A DNA stretch of 62,527 bases from an uncultured Porphyromonadaceae bacterium (GCA_905198125.1 CAJKBH010000019.1:1-62527); one strand, 5' to 3'; numbered from the stretch's first letter, positions 9,361 through 17,470 are shown. Notes: a model not told the origin generated them from the letters alone. Program-made: numbers and translations.

Positions 9361-9432
9361 CCCAATAATCCCATAATTCCGAATCATCCCATTATTCCCA
9401 TTATTCCCACTATTCCCAATCATCCCATTATT
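9361..9432 (-). repeat. Second 9-bp array in inverse orientation, consensus GGGAATAAT on minus strand
   Basis: Eight 9-base units read CCCATTATT-like on the plus strand, so the G-rich strand here is the minus strand. It is an imperfect inverted partner of the array at 9193-9330, separated from it by 30 bases. Confidence 0.92.
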
Positions 9433-9570
9433 CTAACTTCTTCTGTCGCTCCGGGACTAATATTGCGTCCGTGTGGCTTGCAATGTTATGCCTCTTGAGG
9501 TAGCCGTTATCTCGATGCGTTTATTCAATAAGAGATCCGTATAATGCTCTTGTAAGAGCGCAAAAATAAT
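9433..9570. other. Intergenic sequence between arrays and tonB terminator
   Basis: This sequence holds no gene I can support. A short inverted repeat (GCTCTT-GT-AAGAGC, 9547-9560) precedes the tonB-side terminator. Confidence 0.5.
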
Positions 9571-9599
9571 GGAGGGCAGCCCACTGGGAACTGCCCTCC
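9571..9599 (-). terminator. Terminator of exbB-exbD-exbD-tonB operon
   Basis: GGAGGGCAG (9571-9579) pairs with CTGCCCTCC (9591-9599), and an inner CCCA/TGGG pairing fills the loop. On the minus strand the stem is followed by ATTATTTTT. It lies 23 bases past the tonB stop. Confidence 0.85.
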
Positions 9600-9622
9600 A
9601 TCGATATGGAAAATCTCAGTAA

Positions 9623-10489
9623 TTACTGATTCTGAAGTTTGAATACCACGGGAAGGTTGAAGTAGCTTCGTACGGCTACACCATTGTTCTTACCGGGCTG
9701 CCACTTGGGCATCTTCTTTACGACGCGGAGAGCCTCGCGGTCCAGGTCCTTGTCAACACCCTTAAGGATGGTGGCGGTACCGATGGAACCGTCCTTCTCA
9801 ACGACGAACTTCACGATTACACGACCCTGAACATCGTTCTGCTGAGCGGTCTCGGGATAGCGGACGTTCTGCGACAGCCACTTCATCAGCGCTCCCTGAC
9901 CTCCGGGGAACTCGGCCTGCTGTTCAACTGCAACGAAGATTTCTTCTTCCTTCTTGACCTCGGGTTCGGGTTCCTTTACCACTACCTGTTCCTGCACAGC
10001 CTTGAACTTGTCGGCGTCATCGCTGCCTTCCTGAGTTACGACACCGCGGGCGGTGTTGTCCTCTTTCTGGGTATCCATGTCCATCACCTCGTTTTTCACC
10101 TGGTCGGCGTCCACGATGGCGATCTGTGTTACCTGCACGGTAGCCAGCACCTCCTCGGGTACTGTGACTTCGGGCTGTTCGAACTTCTGTTCTTCGGGTT
10201 CTTCCTGCTCCTCTACCTCCTCTTCCTGGGCGATCTGAGCAGCCATCATTTTCTCACGCTGTTCCTGGAGTTCCAGGGCAGCTTTCTCTGCACGGTATGC
10301 CGAGTATTTGTTCAGACCAAGGATGAGGCAGAACACCACAACCAGTCCCATGAGCATGTAGAGCATAGCCATGTTGTGGCGTTTGTCGCTCTTTTTACGG
10401 ATCTGGTATGCGCCGAATTCCTTGTTCTTCTCGGCAAAGATTATATCATTCCATTCCCGTGATGTCAGATCTACGCTACTTTTAGCCAT
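9623..10489 (-). CDS. tonB: TonB-family energy transducer
   Basis: This 288-residue protein couples the inner-membrane ExbB/ExbD motor to outer-membrane receptors. It has a cytoplasmic segment of about 40 residues, one membrane helix (about 40-60) and a long Glu/Pro-rich periplasmic stretch (80-185). The C-terminal TonB domain (about 193-288) contains the conserved YPETAQQNDVQGRVIVKFVV region and ends in VRSYFNLPVVFKL. The longer cytoplasmic N-terminus is common in Bacteroidetes TonB proteins. It is the last gene of exbB-exbD-exbD-tonB and would serve receptors such as the SusC at 52.6 kb. Confidence 0.93.
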   Translation of the reverse strand: MAKSSVDLTSREWNDIIFAEKNKEFGAYQIRKKSDKRHNMAMLYMLMGLVVVFCLILGLNKYSAYRAEKAALELQEQREKMMAAQIAQEEEVEEQEEPEEQKFEQPEVTVPEEVLATVQVTQIAIVDADQVKNEVMDMDTQKEDNTARGVVTQEGSDDADKFKAVQEQVVVKEPEPEVKKEEEIFVAVEQQAEFPGGQGALMKWLSQNVRYPETAQQNDVQGRVIVKFVVEKDGSIGTATILKGVDKDLDREALRVVKKMPKWQPGKNNGVAVRSYFNLPVVFKLQNQ

Positions 10490-10523
10490 TTTCAGTCTGC
10501 TTTAAAGGTTAATAAATCCAACA

Positions 10524-11300
10524 TTACTTATGATGACGATTCTGATAGTCGATGACCATTACGGAGTCGATCTTGGTCATGTTATCAATCTGATACTTGG
10601 AGATGGAGTTGATCTGCATCTCGTCGAGCACCTGCACGAGGCTGCCGTAGGAAGCCTGGGGCGTGGACTTGATGATGATGACGGGTTTCTTCAGGTTCTC
10701 ATCCTTGCGGACCTTAGAAGCTGCCTCGTCGTAAGCTGCCTGGGCCTTTTCGCGGCCGTCGGCTGTCTCAAGGCTGCCGAAACCGCCGCTGGCGTATTTC
10801 TCCTTGAGCTTGTTCACCTCGGTGAGCACTTCCTTGTTACGCTGCTGGATAATCTCGCGGATACCGCGGGCTTTGCCTGACTTCTCGTCATTTGTGAGGA
10901 ACTCCGATTCCTGAAGGTTGTTGTTTGCTGCTATCTGCTCGGGGTTGGAGCCGATACCTGCGTCGCCGCCGGGCTTACCGAAATAGTAGTAAACAACAGG
11001 CACTACCTTGCCGTTGACTGTGTCGACATCGAACGATCCGGTCTTGCGCTTGGCGTCGAGGATGATGGTCACTGCATCGTCGGCCGATGCCTGCGACATG
11101 TTCTCGACATTGTCCACCTTCTCGTTCGAGGGCAAGGCTATACTAAGAGTTTGCGATTTGATCATTGTCGTACAGAGCATGAAGAACGTGATAAGCAACA
11201 TGTTCATGTCGACCATCGGCGTGAAATCCACGCGGATCTGCATTTTTTTCTGGTGGTTTTTGCCTTTGCCGCCTCCACCATTTTGCTGAACTTCTGCCAT
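10524..11300 (-). CDS. exbD: ExbD-family biopolymer transport protein (second copy)
   Basis: The 258-residue protein has a Gly/Lys-rich cytoplasmic tail, one membrane helix (about 30-48) and a periplasmic domain. The proton-conducting aspartate of the family is present as Asp31 in FTPMVDMNMLLITFFML. The periplasmic part is longer than in E. coli ExbD because of an insertion (about 95-195), as usual for Bacteroidetes. It is one of two adjacent ExbD paralogues (four bases apart), which may form a mixed stator with ExbB. It ends 34 bases before tonB. Confidence 0.92.
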   Translation of the reverse strand: MAEVQQNGGGGKGKNHQKKMQIRVDFTPMVDMNMLLITFFMLCTTMIKSQTLSIALPSNEKVDNVENMSQASADDAVTIILDAKRKTGSFDVDTVNGKVVPVVYYYFGKPGGDAGIGSNPEQIAANNNLQESEFLTNDEKSGKARGIREIIQQRNKEVLTEVNKLKEKYASGGFGSLETADGREKAQAAYDEAASKVRKDENLKKPVIIIKSTPQASYGSLVQVLDEMQINSISKYQIDNMTKIDSVMVIDYQNRHHK

Positions 11301-11304
11301 TGTC

Positions 11305-12030
11305 TTATTCTTCTGCGCCCTTTAGAGCGGTCAATAACGTAAACTTATTCATATGGATAGTCTGCAGATTATCCATAATCATGTGGATAATTTCGAACGA
11401 AGTGTTCTGGTCGGCCTTGATAGCGACGCCGGAACCATCCTTGATGGCGGAGGCGAGGTTATCGTTGTCGGTCTGACGCATTGCTTTCATCCACATCTGG
11501 AACTCATTGGGAGTCTGGTCGTTCTGATTCCAGCTGACGGGGATACCTGTGGTGTGGCTCGGATTGCCGTCGGAACCGTCCAGCCACTTGTCCATGGCTG
11601 TCTGGCCTTCCTGCTGCGAGGCAAGGTTCAGGAATTCGCCCATCTGTGTCAAAGGAACGCCGAAAGTTCCCAACTTGCTGAAGGCATATTTCTGCTCCGG
11701 TGTGAAGCTGATCTTGTTCTTATGTGACTCGTTGTAGATCTCGCTGACCTTGTCGAGAAGCGCCATACGCATCTTCTCGTTGCTCCAGTTCTTGGAGGTG
11801 TCGTTGTTCATCGAGAGCCAGACCTTCCCTTCGGGATTGACCAACACCTGAACGTAGTTGGTTTCCTGCACCTTTTCCGGCGAAACCGAGGGAGGCGTGA
11901 TGACCTGTGTCGGTTCCTTGGAAAGGAAGGTTGATGTCAGCATGAAGAAGGTAAGCAGCAGCACCGTCACATCACTCATCGCGGTCATGTCGATGAATGT
12001 GCTCTTCTTGGCTATTTTTACTCTTCCCAT
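11305..12030 (-). CDS. exbD: ExbD-family biopolymer transport protein (first copy)
   Basis: The 241-residue protein has a basic N-terminus (MGRVKIAKKSTFID), one membrane helix (about 18-36) with the conserved Asp20 in TAMSDVTVLLLTFFML, and a long periplasmic domain. It differs clearly from its neighbour in the periplasmic region, so the two are old paralogues and not a recent duplication. It lies 47 bases after exbB. Its predicted role is as part of the proton-driven ExbB-ExbD motor for TonB. Confidence 0.92.
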   Translation of the reverse strand: MGRVKIAKKSTFIDMTAMSDVTVLLLTFFMLTSTFLSKEPTQVITPPSVSPEKVQETNYVQVLVNPEGKVWLSMNNDTSKNWSNEKMRMALLDKVSEIYNESHKNKISFTPEQKYAFSKLGTFGVPLTQMGEFLNLASQQEGQTAMDKWLDGSDGNPSHTTGIPVSWNQNDQTPNEFQMWMKAMRQTDNDNLASAIKDGSGVAIKADQNTSFEIIHMIMDNLQTIHMNKFTLLTALKGAEE

Positions 12031-12077
12031 TTTTTGCTGTCTGTTTAATCGGTTTTACAATTCGTTGACTGCCGCAA

Positions 12078-12938
12078 TTATTTGTGGGTAGCGGCGTAAG
12101 TAGCTACGATGGAGAAACCGATTTCGTCGATAGCGTAGGTAAGGTTGTCGATCTTGTTGGTGAAGAAGTTGTAGGAGATAACAGCGAAAGCACCAGTCAT
12201 AATACCGAATGCGGTGTTCACAAGTGCCTCGGAGATACCGGTAGACAGCTCGGTCGAGTCAGGCGAACCGGAAGCGGCCAGAGCCTGGAACGACTTGATC
12301 ATACCCATTACAGTACCGAGAAGTCCGACCAGAGTACCGAGGGTGGTAAGTGTGGCGATGATGGGGAGGTTCTGCGACAGACCGGGCATCTCGAGGGCGG
12401 TGGCCTCCTCAACCTCGTTGCGGAGGGTGGTCAGCTTCTGCTCTTTGCTCAGGGTGTCGTTGGCTTCCATCTCCTTGTACTTAACCAGAGTGTTGTAAAC
12501 TACAGATGCAACAGAGCCTTTCTGAGTCTTGCAACGCTTCATGGCGCCGTCGATGTTGCCGGCAGCCAGGTCAGCCTTGATGTCGGCGACGAACTTGGTG
12601 GTATTGCCCTTGCCGCTTGCGCTCTTGATGGCGATCCAACGCTCGATCGACAGAACGATAACGGTGAGAAGAAGGGTCATCAGGATAGGCACGATGAAAC
12701 CACCCTTGTAAACGGTACCGGCCAGGTTCAGCGGGTGGCCTGCCGGGTCATTGCCCTCGAAGTTGCCGGGAGCACCCATTCCGAACAGGAAGATGCATAC
12801 TGCAACGATTGCGCATGCGATGATCACGATGAACGCGTTGCGGATGCCGCGTACGTTGCTGATCTTCTCTTCTTTCTTCACTTTGGCAGCGGCCGTGGTC
12901 GCTTTAGGCTGGGGAGCCATAGGTTTCTGAGATTCCAT
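12078..12938 (-). CDS. exbB: ExbB/TolQ/MotA-family proton channel
   Basis: The 286-residue membrane protein has three likely helices (about 33-53, 77-98, 195-220) plus a fourth hydrophobic stretch near 240-262. The family signature TLVGLLGTVMGMIKSFQAL is clear, and the later helix contains NTAFGIMTGAFAVISYNFF. The N-terminus has an Ala/Lys-rich cytoplasmic extension. It is the first gene of the exb-tonB operon and is preceded by an untranslated leader of about 220 bases with a small hairpin. Confidence 0.93.
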   Translation of the reverse strand: MESQKPMAPQPKATTAAAKVKKEEKISNVRGIRNAFIVIIACAIVAVCIFLFGMGAPGNFEGNDPAGHPLNLAGTVYKGGFIVPILMTLLLTVIVLSIERWIAIKSASGKGNTTKFVADIKADLAAGNIDGAMKRCKTQKGSVASVVYNTLVKYKEMEANDTLSKEQKLTTLRNEVEEATALEMPGLSQNLPIIATLTTLGTLVGLLGTVMGMIKSFQALAASGSPDSTELSTGISEALVNTAFGIMTGAFAVISYNFFTNKIDNLTYAIDEIGFSIVATYAATHK

Positions 12939-13007
12939 ACTCTTTTAATTAGTTTTTGTTTTTTGGTTTGTGTGTATAGATTAGTTTGTATTCTTCCAAT
13001 CGTCAAT

Positions 13008-13023
13008 GACTCCGCACGGAGTC
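13008..13023 (-). promoter_or_regulatory. Hairpin in exbB leader
   Basis: GACTCCG-CA-CGGAGTC is a perfect inverted repeat 70 bases before the exbB start codon, inside the predicted leader. It has no T-run in the minus direction, so it is not an obvious terminator. It could affect translation or mRNA stability. Confidence 0.45.
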
Positions 13024-13166
13024 TATATGTCTTTTTTATAATATCCGGTTATTAAATTTTTAAGGATAGCTGCGAAACCTCTCAGCATTCCCGTTCTGTA
13101 TAGTCGTTAAGTCGTCATGCACTGTCTGGGGGACACGTAATCGCTACGGTGTTGACAACCCGAATG

Positions 13167-13196
13167 CAAAGTTACTGAATTTTTCAAAAAATCAAA
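13167..13196 (-). promoter_or_regulatory. Predicted promoter of exbB operon
   Basis: On the minus strand it reads TTTG, 18 bases, TAACTTTG. The -7 element is perfect and the spacing is one base shorter than typical. The leader would be about 220 bases. Confidence 0.6.
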
Positions 13197-13369
13197 TATC
13201 TTATCCCGATTTTTTAGCAAGAAACGCAAAATTTTATAATAATTTTAGAATTTCGGTCTTGAAATCGGAAATATTTAATGCTTTTGCGGTCAAATTTGCG
13301 GGTAAAATTCCGGGTAACCATAACGTCGCGGTCCTCCGTTCAGGCTATGGCGCAAGATATATAAAAGCA

Positions 13370-13403
13370 GGAGAGTGCGCCGACGTGGGTCGGCACACTC
13401 TCC
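13370..13403 (-). terminator. Terminator of pgk
   Basis: A stem of about 15 pairs (GGAGAGTG.GCCGAC with GTCGGC.CACTCTCC) with one mismatch lies 32 bases past the pgk stop. In the minus direction it is followed by a T-rich stretch (GCTTTTATATA). Confidence 0.88.
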
Positions 13404-13434
13404 GGTTTATATAGCTTAGCTTGGGGGATTCTTA

Positions 13435-14685
13435 TCAGCCCTTGACGGCGGCTACGCCGGGCAGTACCTTTCCTTCGATGGCTTCGAGCAGAGCGCCGCC
13501 GCCGGTGGAAACGTAGCTTACCTTGTCGGCGAGGCCGAACTTGTTGATGCAGGCCACGGAGTCGCCGCCGCCTACCAGCGAGAATGCGCCGTTTTCGGTA
13601 GCCTCGACGATAGCGTCTGCGATAGCGCGCGAACCGCCGGTGAACTTATCGAACTCGAACACTCCTGCGGGGCCGTTCCAGAGGATGGTCTTGGCGGGCA
13701 GGATGGCTGCGCGGAATGCCTTGATTGATTCGGGACCGGCATCCATACCTTCCCATCCTTCGGGAATGTCCATTACGGAGCAGATCTGCGTGTCGGAGTC
13801 GTTGCTGAACTTATTGCCGGCAACGCAATCGGTGCCCAGCACCAGGTTCACGCCCTTCTTCTTGGCCATCTCGATGATGTCCAGAGCCAGCTGCAGCTTG
13901 TCGTCCTCTACGATGGAGTTGCCGATGTGGCCGCCCCTTGCCTTGGCGAACGTGAATGTCATGCCGCCGCACAGAATCAGGTTGTCGACCTTGTCCATCA
14001 GGTTCTCGATGATGCCTATCTTGGTGGAAACCTTCGAGCCGCCCATGATGGCGGTGAAGGGACGCTTGATGTCGCTGATAATCTTGTCAACAGCGCCTAC
14101 TTCCTTCTCCATCAGGTATCCCAGCATCTTGTTGTCGGCGTCGAAATAGTCGGCTATCACGGCTGTCGAGGCGTGACGGCGGTGAGCCGTGCCGAATGCG
14201 TCGTTAACATAAACGTCGGCATAGTCTGCCAGAGTCTTTGCGAATTCCTTCTGACGCTCTTTCATCTCCTTTTTGGCGGCGTCGTATGCGGGGTCGTTCT
14301 TGTCGATGCCCACGGGCTTGCCTTCCTCCTCCGGGTAGAAGCGGAGGTTCTCCAGCAGGAGCACCTGGCCGGGCTTCAGATTCTTGGCCTGTTCCTGAGC
14401 CTTGGCGCAGTCGGGTGCGAACTCGACCTCGGTGTCGAGGGCCTTGGCTACGGCTTCACGGATCTGCGACAGGCTCATCTTCGGGTTAACCTTGCCCTTG
14501 GGCTTGCCCATGTGTGACATCAGGATCAGTGCGCCGCCGTCGCCCAGAATCTTCTTCAGAGTGGGGAGTGCGCCGCGAATACGGGTGTCGTCCGTGATCT
14601 TGCCATTCTCATCCAAGGGTACGTTGAAGTCTACGCGAACTATAGCCTTCTTGCCCTTGAAGTTGTAATCTTCAATTTTAGCCAT
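13435..14685 (-). CDS. pgk: Phosphoglycerate kinase
   Basis: This enzyme interconverts 1,3-bisphosphoglycerate plus ADP and 3-phosphoglycerate plus ATP in glycolysis. The 416-residue protein starts MAKIEDYNFKGKKAIVRVDFNVPLDE, containing the family signature. It also shows the substrate-binding LILMSHMGKPKG, the nucleotide-site GGSKVSTKIGIIENL and the C-terminal SLVGGGDSVACINKFG and STGGGALLEAIEG. A longer in-frame start exists at 14718, but the extra 11 residues do not resemble the family and would begin almost at the predicted transcription start, so I use 14685. It is monocistronic with its own terminator. Confidence 0.97.
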   Translation of the reverse strand: MAKIEDYNFKGKKAIVRVDFNVPLDENGKITDDTRIRGALPTLKKILGDGGALILMSHMGKPKGKVNPKMSLSQIREAVAKALDTEVEFAPDCAKAQEQAKNLKPGQVLLLENLRFYPEEEGKPVGIDKNDPAYDAAKKEMKERQKEFAKTLADYADVYVNDAFGTAHRRHASTAVIADYFDADNKMLGYLMEKEVGAVDKIISDIKRPFTAIMGGSKVSTKIGIIENLMDKVDNLILCGGMTFTFAKARGGHIGNSIVEDDKLQLALDIIEMAKKKGVNLVLGTDCVAGNKFSNDSDTQICSVMDIPEGWEGMDAGPESIKAFRAAILPAKTILWNGPAGVFEFDKFTGGSRAIADAIVEATENGAFSLVGGGDSVACINKFGLADKVSYVSTGGGALLEAIEGKVLPGVAAVKG

Positions 14686-14722
14686 TGTATGTCTATTTGA
14701 TATAGGGTTATTTTTCAAAAGG

Positions 14723-14730
14723 CAAATTTA
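14723..14730 (-). promoter_or_regulatory. Possible -7 element for pgk
   Basis: The minus strand reads TAAATTTG, a perfect TAnnTTTG. No TTTG is seen at the expected upstream distance, so support is partial. The leader would be about 30 bases. Confidence 0.4.
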
Positions 14731-14871
14731 CAAAATTTTTCGCATACGGCCTTAAGAAGCGCGACAAAAAATGTTAACACATCAATGATATACAGTATAA
14801 TGTGCTATAAAGTGTGAATATCTGCGTTCGGGGGTGATATAATCATGGCGCCAAACTGCCGTTAGATAAGT

Positions 14872-16275
14872 ATGGAAAAGGATATGGAAGAATTGCAGTC
14901 GCTGTACCGTGCCCGTTACGGCACTCCGGCAGCGGAGGTCATAAAGTTGGCCGGAGCAGGCGGTGACCGTCAGTATTACCGTATGCGTTCGGATGCCGGA
15001 TGCTGCATCGGTACTGTCGGGGATTCGGAGCGGGACTGCCGTGCGTTCATCGGCCTGGACCGCGTGTTTCATAAGCATGGAGTGCCGGTGCCGGAAATAT
15101 ATGGCGTGTCTGACGACATGCGATGCTATATACAGCAGGATTTAGGCGACCGGTCATTGTTCTCATGTCTCGGCAGCGACGAATGGCGAGGGCTGGCCGA
15201 GAACTCGCTCAAGGCCCTGGTGAAACTGCAGACTGTGCCGGAATCCGAGTGGGGACCGTTTGCAGGTTATAAGCCGTACAGTCGCCGTCAGGTGATGTGG
15301 GACCTGAATTATTTCAAATATGAATACCTGAAGCCCGCGCGCATTGACTTCGACGAGGAGAGGCTTGAGGACGACATGGAGCGTCTTGCCGAATATCTGT
15401 CGGGGCCGGCAGCCGGACCGCAGGGATTCATGATGCGCGACTTCCAGAGCCGAAACGTAATGATACGTGACGGCAAGCCCCGGCTTATCGATTTCCAGGG
15501 AGGCCGTCGCGGTCCGGTGACATACGATGCCATATCCTTTCTGTGGCAGGCCAAGGCCGGACTCAAGCCGGCGACACGCGAGGAACTGATGGAGCTGTAT
15601 GCCTTTGAATATGAGCATGCAACCGGTATATCTGCACGAAAGATACTGGATGCCGTTCGTCCGTTGGCGTTCTTCAGGACGCTGCAGGTGTTGGGTGCGT
15701 ACGGTTTCCGCGGATTGGTGCAGAAACGCGCGCATTTCATCGAAAGCATACCGGCTGCGTTCGACAACCTAAGCGACCTGATGAATCTGCCTATATTGGA
15801 CCGGTGCCCCGAGCTGGCGCGTGTATGTCGCGAAGTAATGGCTCATTCTCCGGTTCCGGCCAGGCACGACGGCTTATTGATAAAGGTATATAGTTTTTCG
15901 TACAAGCGTGGCTATCCTGAGGATTACACGGGTAACGGAGGGGGATTCATGTTTGATTGCCGCGGTATGCACAATCCGGGGCGGTATGCCGAATATAAGT
16001 CATTGACGGGACGGGACAAGCCGGTGATCGATTTTCTGGAAAGCAGGGGAGAGGTTCAGAAATTCGTGGCCGAGGCCGAGGCGATAGTGTCGCCGTCGGT
16101 GGAATGCTATCTGCGGCGCGGATTCTTGGACCTGCAGATAGGATTCGGATGTACGGGAGGCCAGCACAGGTCGGTGTATTGCGCCGAGGCGGTGGCGCAT
16201 GCCATCAAGCGGAAATATCCGCAGGCTCAGGTCATGCTGATACACAGGGAGAGGGGTACAGAGGAAACGTTATGA
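14872..16275 (+). CDS. AmgK-like sugar kinase fused to RapZ C-terminal domain
   Basis: The 467-residue protein joins two domains. Residues 1-325 form an aminoglycoside-phosphotransferase-like kinase of the AmgK type (anomeric kinase for MurNAc and GlcNAc). The catalytic loop is MRDFQSRN with Asp190, and LIDFQGG (206-211) is the metal-binding DFG equivalent. Residues 335-461 match the C-terminal domain of the RNase adaptor RapZ, with its signature GFGCTGGQHRSV (424-435). The RapZ P-loop kinase half is absent. A MurU-like uridylyltransferase gene follows by 22 bases, which supports a MurNAc recycling route (AmgK then MurU). In E. coli the RapZ C-terminal domain senses glucosamine-6-phosphate, so here it may sense an amino sugar. 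That role is inference. Confidence 0.88.
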   Translation: MEKDMEELQSLYRARYGTPAAEVIKLAGAGGDRQYYRMRSDAGCCIGTVGDSERDCRAFIGLDRVFHKHGVPVPEIYGVSDDMRCYIQQDLGDRSLFSCLGSDEWRGLAENSLKALVKLQTVPESEWGPFAGYKPYSRRQVMWDLNYFKYEYLKPARIDFDEERLEDDMERLAEYLSGPAAGPQGFMMRDFQSRNVMIRDGKPRLIDFQGGRRGPVTYDAISFLWQAKAGLKPATREELMELYAFEYEHATGISARKILDAVRPLAFFRTLQVLGAYGFRGLVQKRAHFIESIPAAFDNLSDLMNLPILDRCPELARVCREVMAHSPVPARHDGLLIKVYSFSYKRGYPEDYTGNGGGFMFDCRGMHNPGRYAEYKSLTGRDKPVIDFLESRGEVQKFVAEAEAIVSPSVECYLRRGFLDLQIGFGCTGGQHRSVYCAEAVAHAIKRKYPQAQVMLIHRERGTEETL

Positions 16276-16297
16276 CGACATTGTCCGATTATAGATT

Positions 16298-17044
16298 ATG
16301 ATAGCGATGATAATGGCGGCCGGTCTCGGAACCCGGCTCAAGCCCTGGACCGAACATCATCCCAAGGCATTGGTGCCGGTGTGCGGAGTGCCTGTATTGG
16401 ACCGGCTCATTTCAAAATTAAAGGATGAAGGCTTTGACCACATTGTGGTTAACGTGCACCACTTCGCGGATCAGGTCACGGAGCATCTGTCGGCGCATGA
16501 CTATGGCGTACGCATCGACATCAGCGACGAACCCGACGAACTGCTTGATACCGGCGGCGCGTTGGTCAAGGCCGCACCGATATTTTTAGCGGCCGGAGGC
16601 CCCGTACTGGTCCACAATGTGGACATACTCAGCAATCAGGACCTACGCGGGCTTGTCCGTGAGCATGAACAGAACGGCAACGACATAACGCTTCTGACCA
16701 GCGGTCGCGAATCGTCGCGTAAACTGATATTCGACTCTGACTGCGAGCTTAAAGGATGGCACAACAACGTTACCGACGAGTATCGACCCTATGGTTTCAA
16801 GCACGACCGGGACATGACAGAGGAGGCTTTCAGCGGCATCTACGTGCTGGGCGCCGATGCCGTCAAAAGCCTTGCGGATTATTCGCACCGTTCCTGTCGT
16901 GCAAAATTCCCGATAATGGATTATCTGTTGTCACGCCCTGCTGGGGTGAAGATTCGTAAGGTACGCAATGACCGGTTGCGGATGCTTGACATTGGCAAGC
17001 CCGACGCCTTGGCCAAGGCCGGGGATTTCATCTCGTCGCTGTAG
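16298..17044 (+). CDS. MurU-like sugar-phosphate nucleotidyltransferase
   Basis: This 248-residue nucleotidyltransferase carries the GT-A signature GLGTRLKPWTEHHPKALVPV (9-28) and the metal-binding aspartate in VHNVDILS. It lacks the left-handed beta-helix acyltransferase domain of GlmU. Its place directly after the AmgK-like gene points to the MurU role: MurNAc-1-phosphate plus UTP giving UDP-MurNAc in peptidoglycan recycling. GlcNAc-1-P or another hexose-1-P as substrate cannot be excluded. The start is ATG at 16298, and no terminator is visible directly after it. Confidence 0.85.
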   Translation: MIAMIMAAGLGTRLKPWTEHHPKALVPVCGVPVLDRLISKLKDEGFDHIVVNVHHFADQVTEHLSAHDYGVRIDISDEPDELLDTGGALVKAAPIFLAAGGPVLVHNVDILSNQDLRGLVREHEQNGNDITLLTSGRESSRKLIFDSDCELKGWHNNVTDEYRPYGFKHDRDMTEEAFSGIYVLGADAVKSLADYSHRSCRAKFPIMDYLLSRPAGVKIRKVRNDRLRMLDIGKPDALAKAGDFISSL

Positions 17045-17058
17045 GCGGACGTCGCCGG

Positions 17059-17244
17059 TCAGGGTCTGTGTTGTGGCGCCCTGTAGTGTTTCTTGTTCAC
17101 ATTGAACTGGAACACGCAGCCTAAGATGAGAGCGATTACAGCGGCACCCCCCAATACCCATGTCAGAGTCAATCCTGTGGTGAAGCATGATGCAATCAGT
17201 AGCGCGGACCCGATTATGTAGAATACGATGGAAAGTGTTTTCAT
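17059..17244 (-). CDS. Small two-helix membrane protein, unknown function
   Basis: The product is 61 residues from the ATG at 17244 (MKTLSIVFYIIG). Two hydrophobic helices (about 4-22 and 28-48) are followed by a basic tail (NKKHYRAPQHRP). A start eleven codons further upstream is possible but adds a polar, non-conserved-looking segment. It has no recognised family and is convergent with the MurU-like gene, 14 bases away. A 10-bp tandem array begins about 100 bases upstream of its start. Confidence 0.55.
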   Translation of the reverse strand: MKTLSIVFYIIGSALLIASCFTTGLTLTWVLGGAAVIALILGCVFQFNVNKKHYRAPQHRP

Positions 17245-17350
17245 AATAGTTTCATATTGATTATACAATATTAACAATCAGCAGGGTCGAATTCCTTAAT
17301 ACGGGCAGCTCTTTAACACAGACAGAGGGATATTTAACACATTCGGAGAC

Positions 17351-17470
17351 ACATCGAGATAAATCGAGATAAATCCAGATAAATCGAGGTAAATCCAGAT
17401 AAATCGAGGTAAATCCAGATAAATCGAGATAAATCGAGATAAATCCAGATACATCGAGATAAATCGGGAA
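17351..17470. repeat. 10-bp tandem array, AAATCSAGRT x12
   Basis: Twelve contiguous 10-base units run from 17351 to 17470. They alternate AAATCGAGAT, AAATCCAGAT and AAATCGAGGT, with ACATCGAGAT twice. The period is close to one DNA helical turn, so the AAAT segments all face one side of the helix. It sits in the 337-base gap between the small membrane gene and rpsP. Confidence 0.95.

Larger units (their letters stand above)
12939..13369. other. exbB leader and upstream AT-rich region
   Basis: This gene-free stretch contains the predicted exbB promoter at 13167-13196 and its long leader, with the hairpin at 13008-13023. The rest (13197-13369) is AT-rich and shows no gene or further clear signal. 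Confidence 0.5.

Noticed and set aside
9128..9423. Open frames with Val/Gly or Thr/Pro repeats over the 9-bp arrays
   Set aside because: They arise from the 9-base period on either strand. They start inside or beside a strong terminator and have no non-repeat body.
17351..17470. Possible CRISPR array
   Set aside because: Units are 10 bases and contiguous, with no unique spacers and no cas genes nearby. The same holds for the 9-bp arrays.
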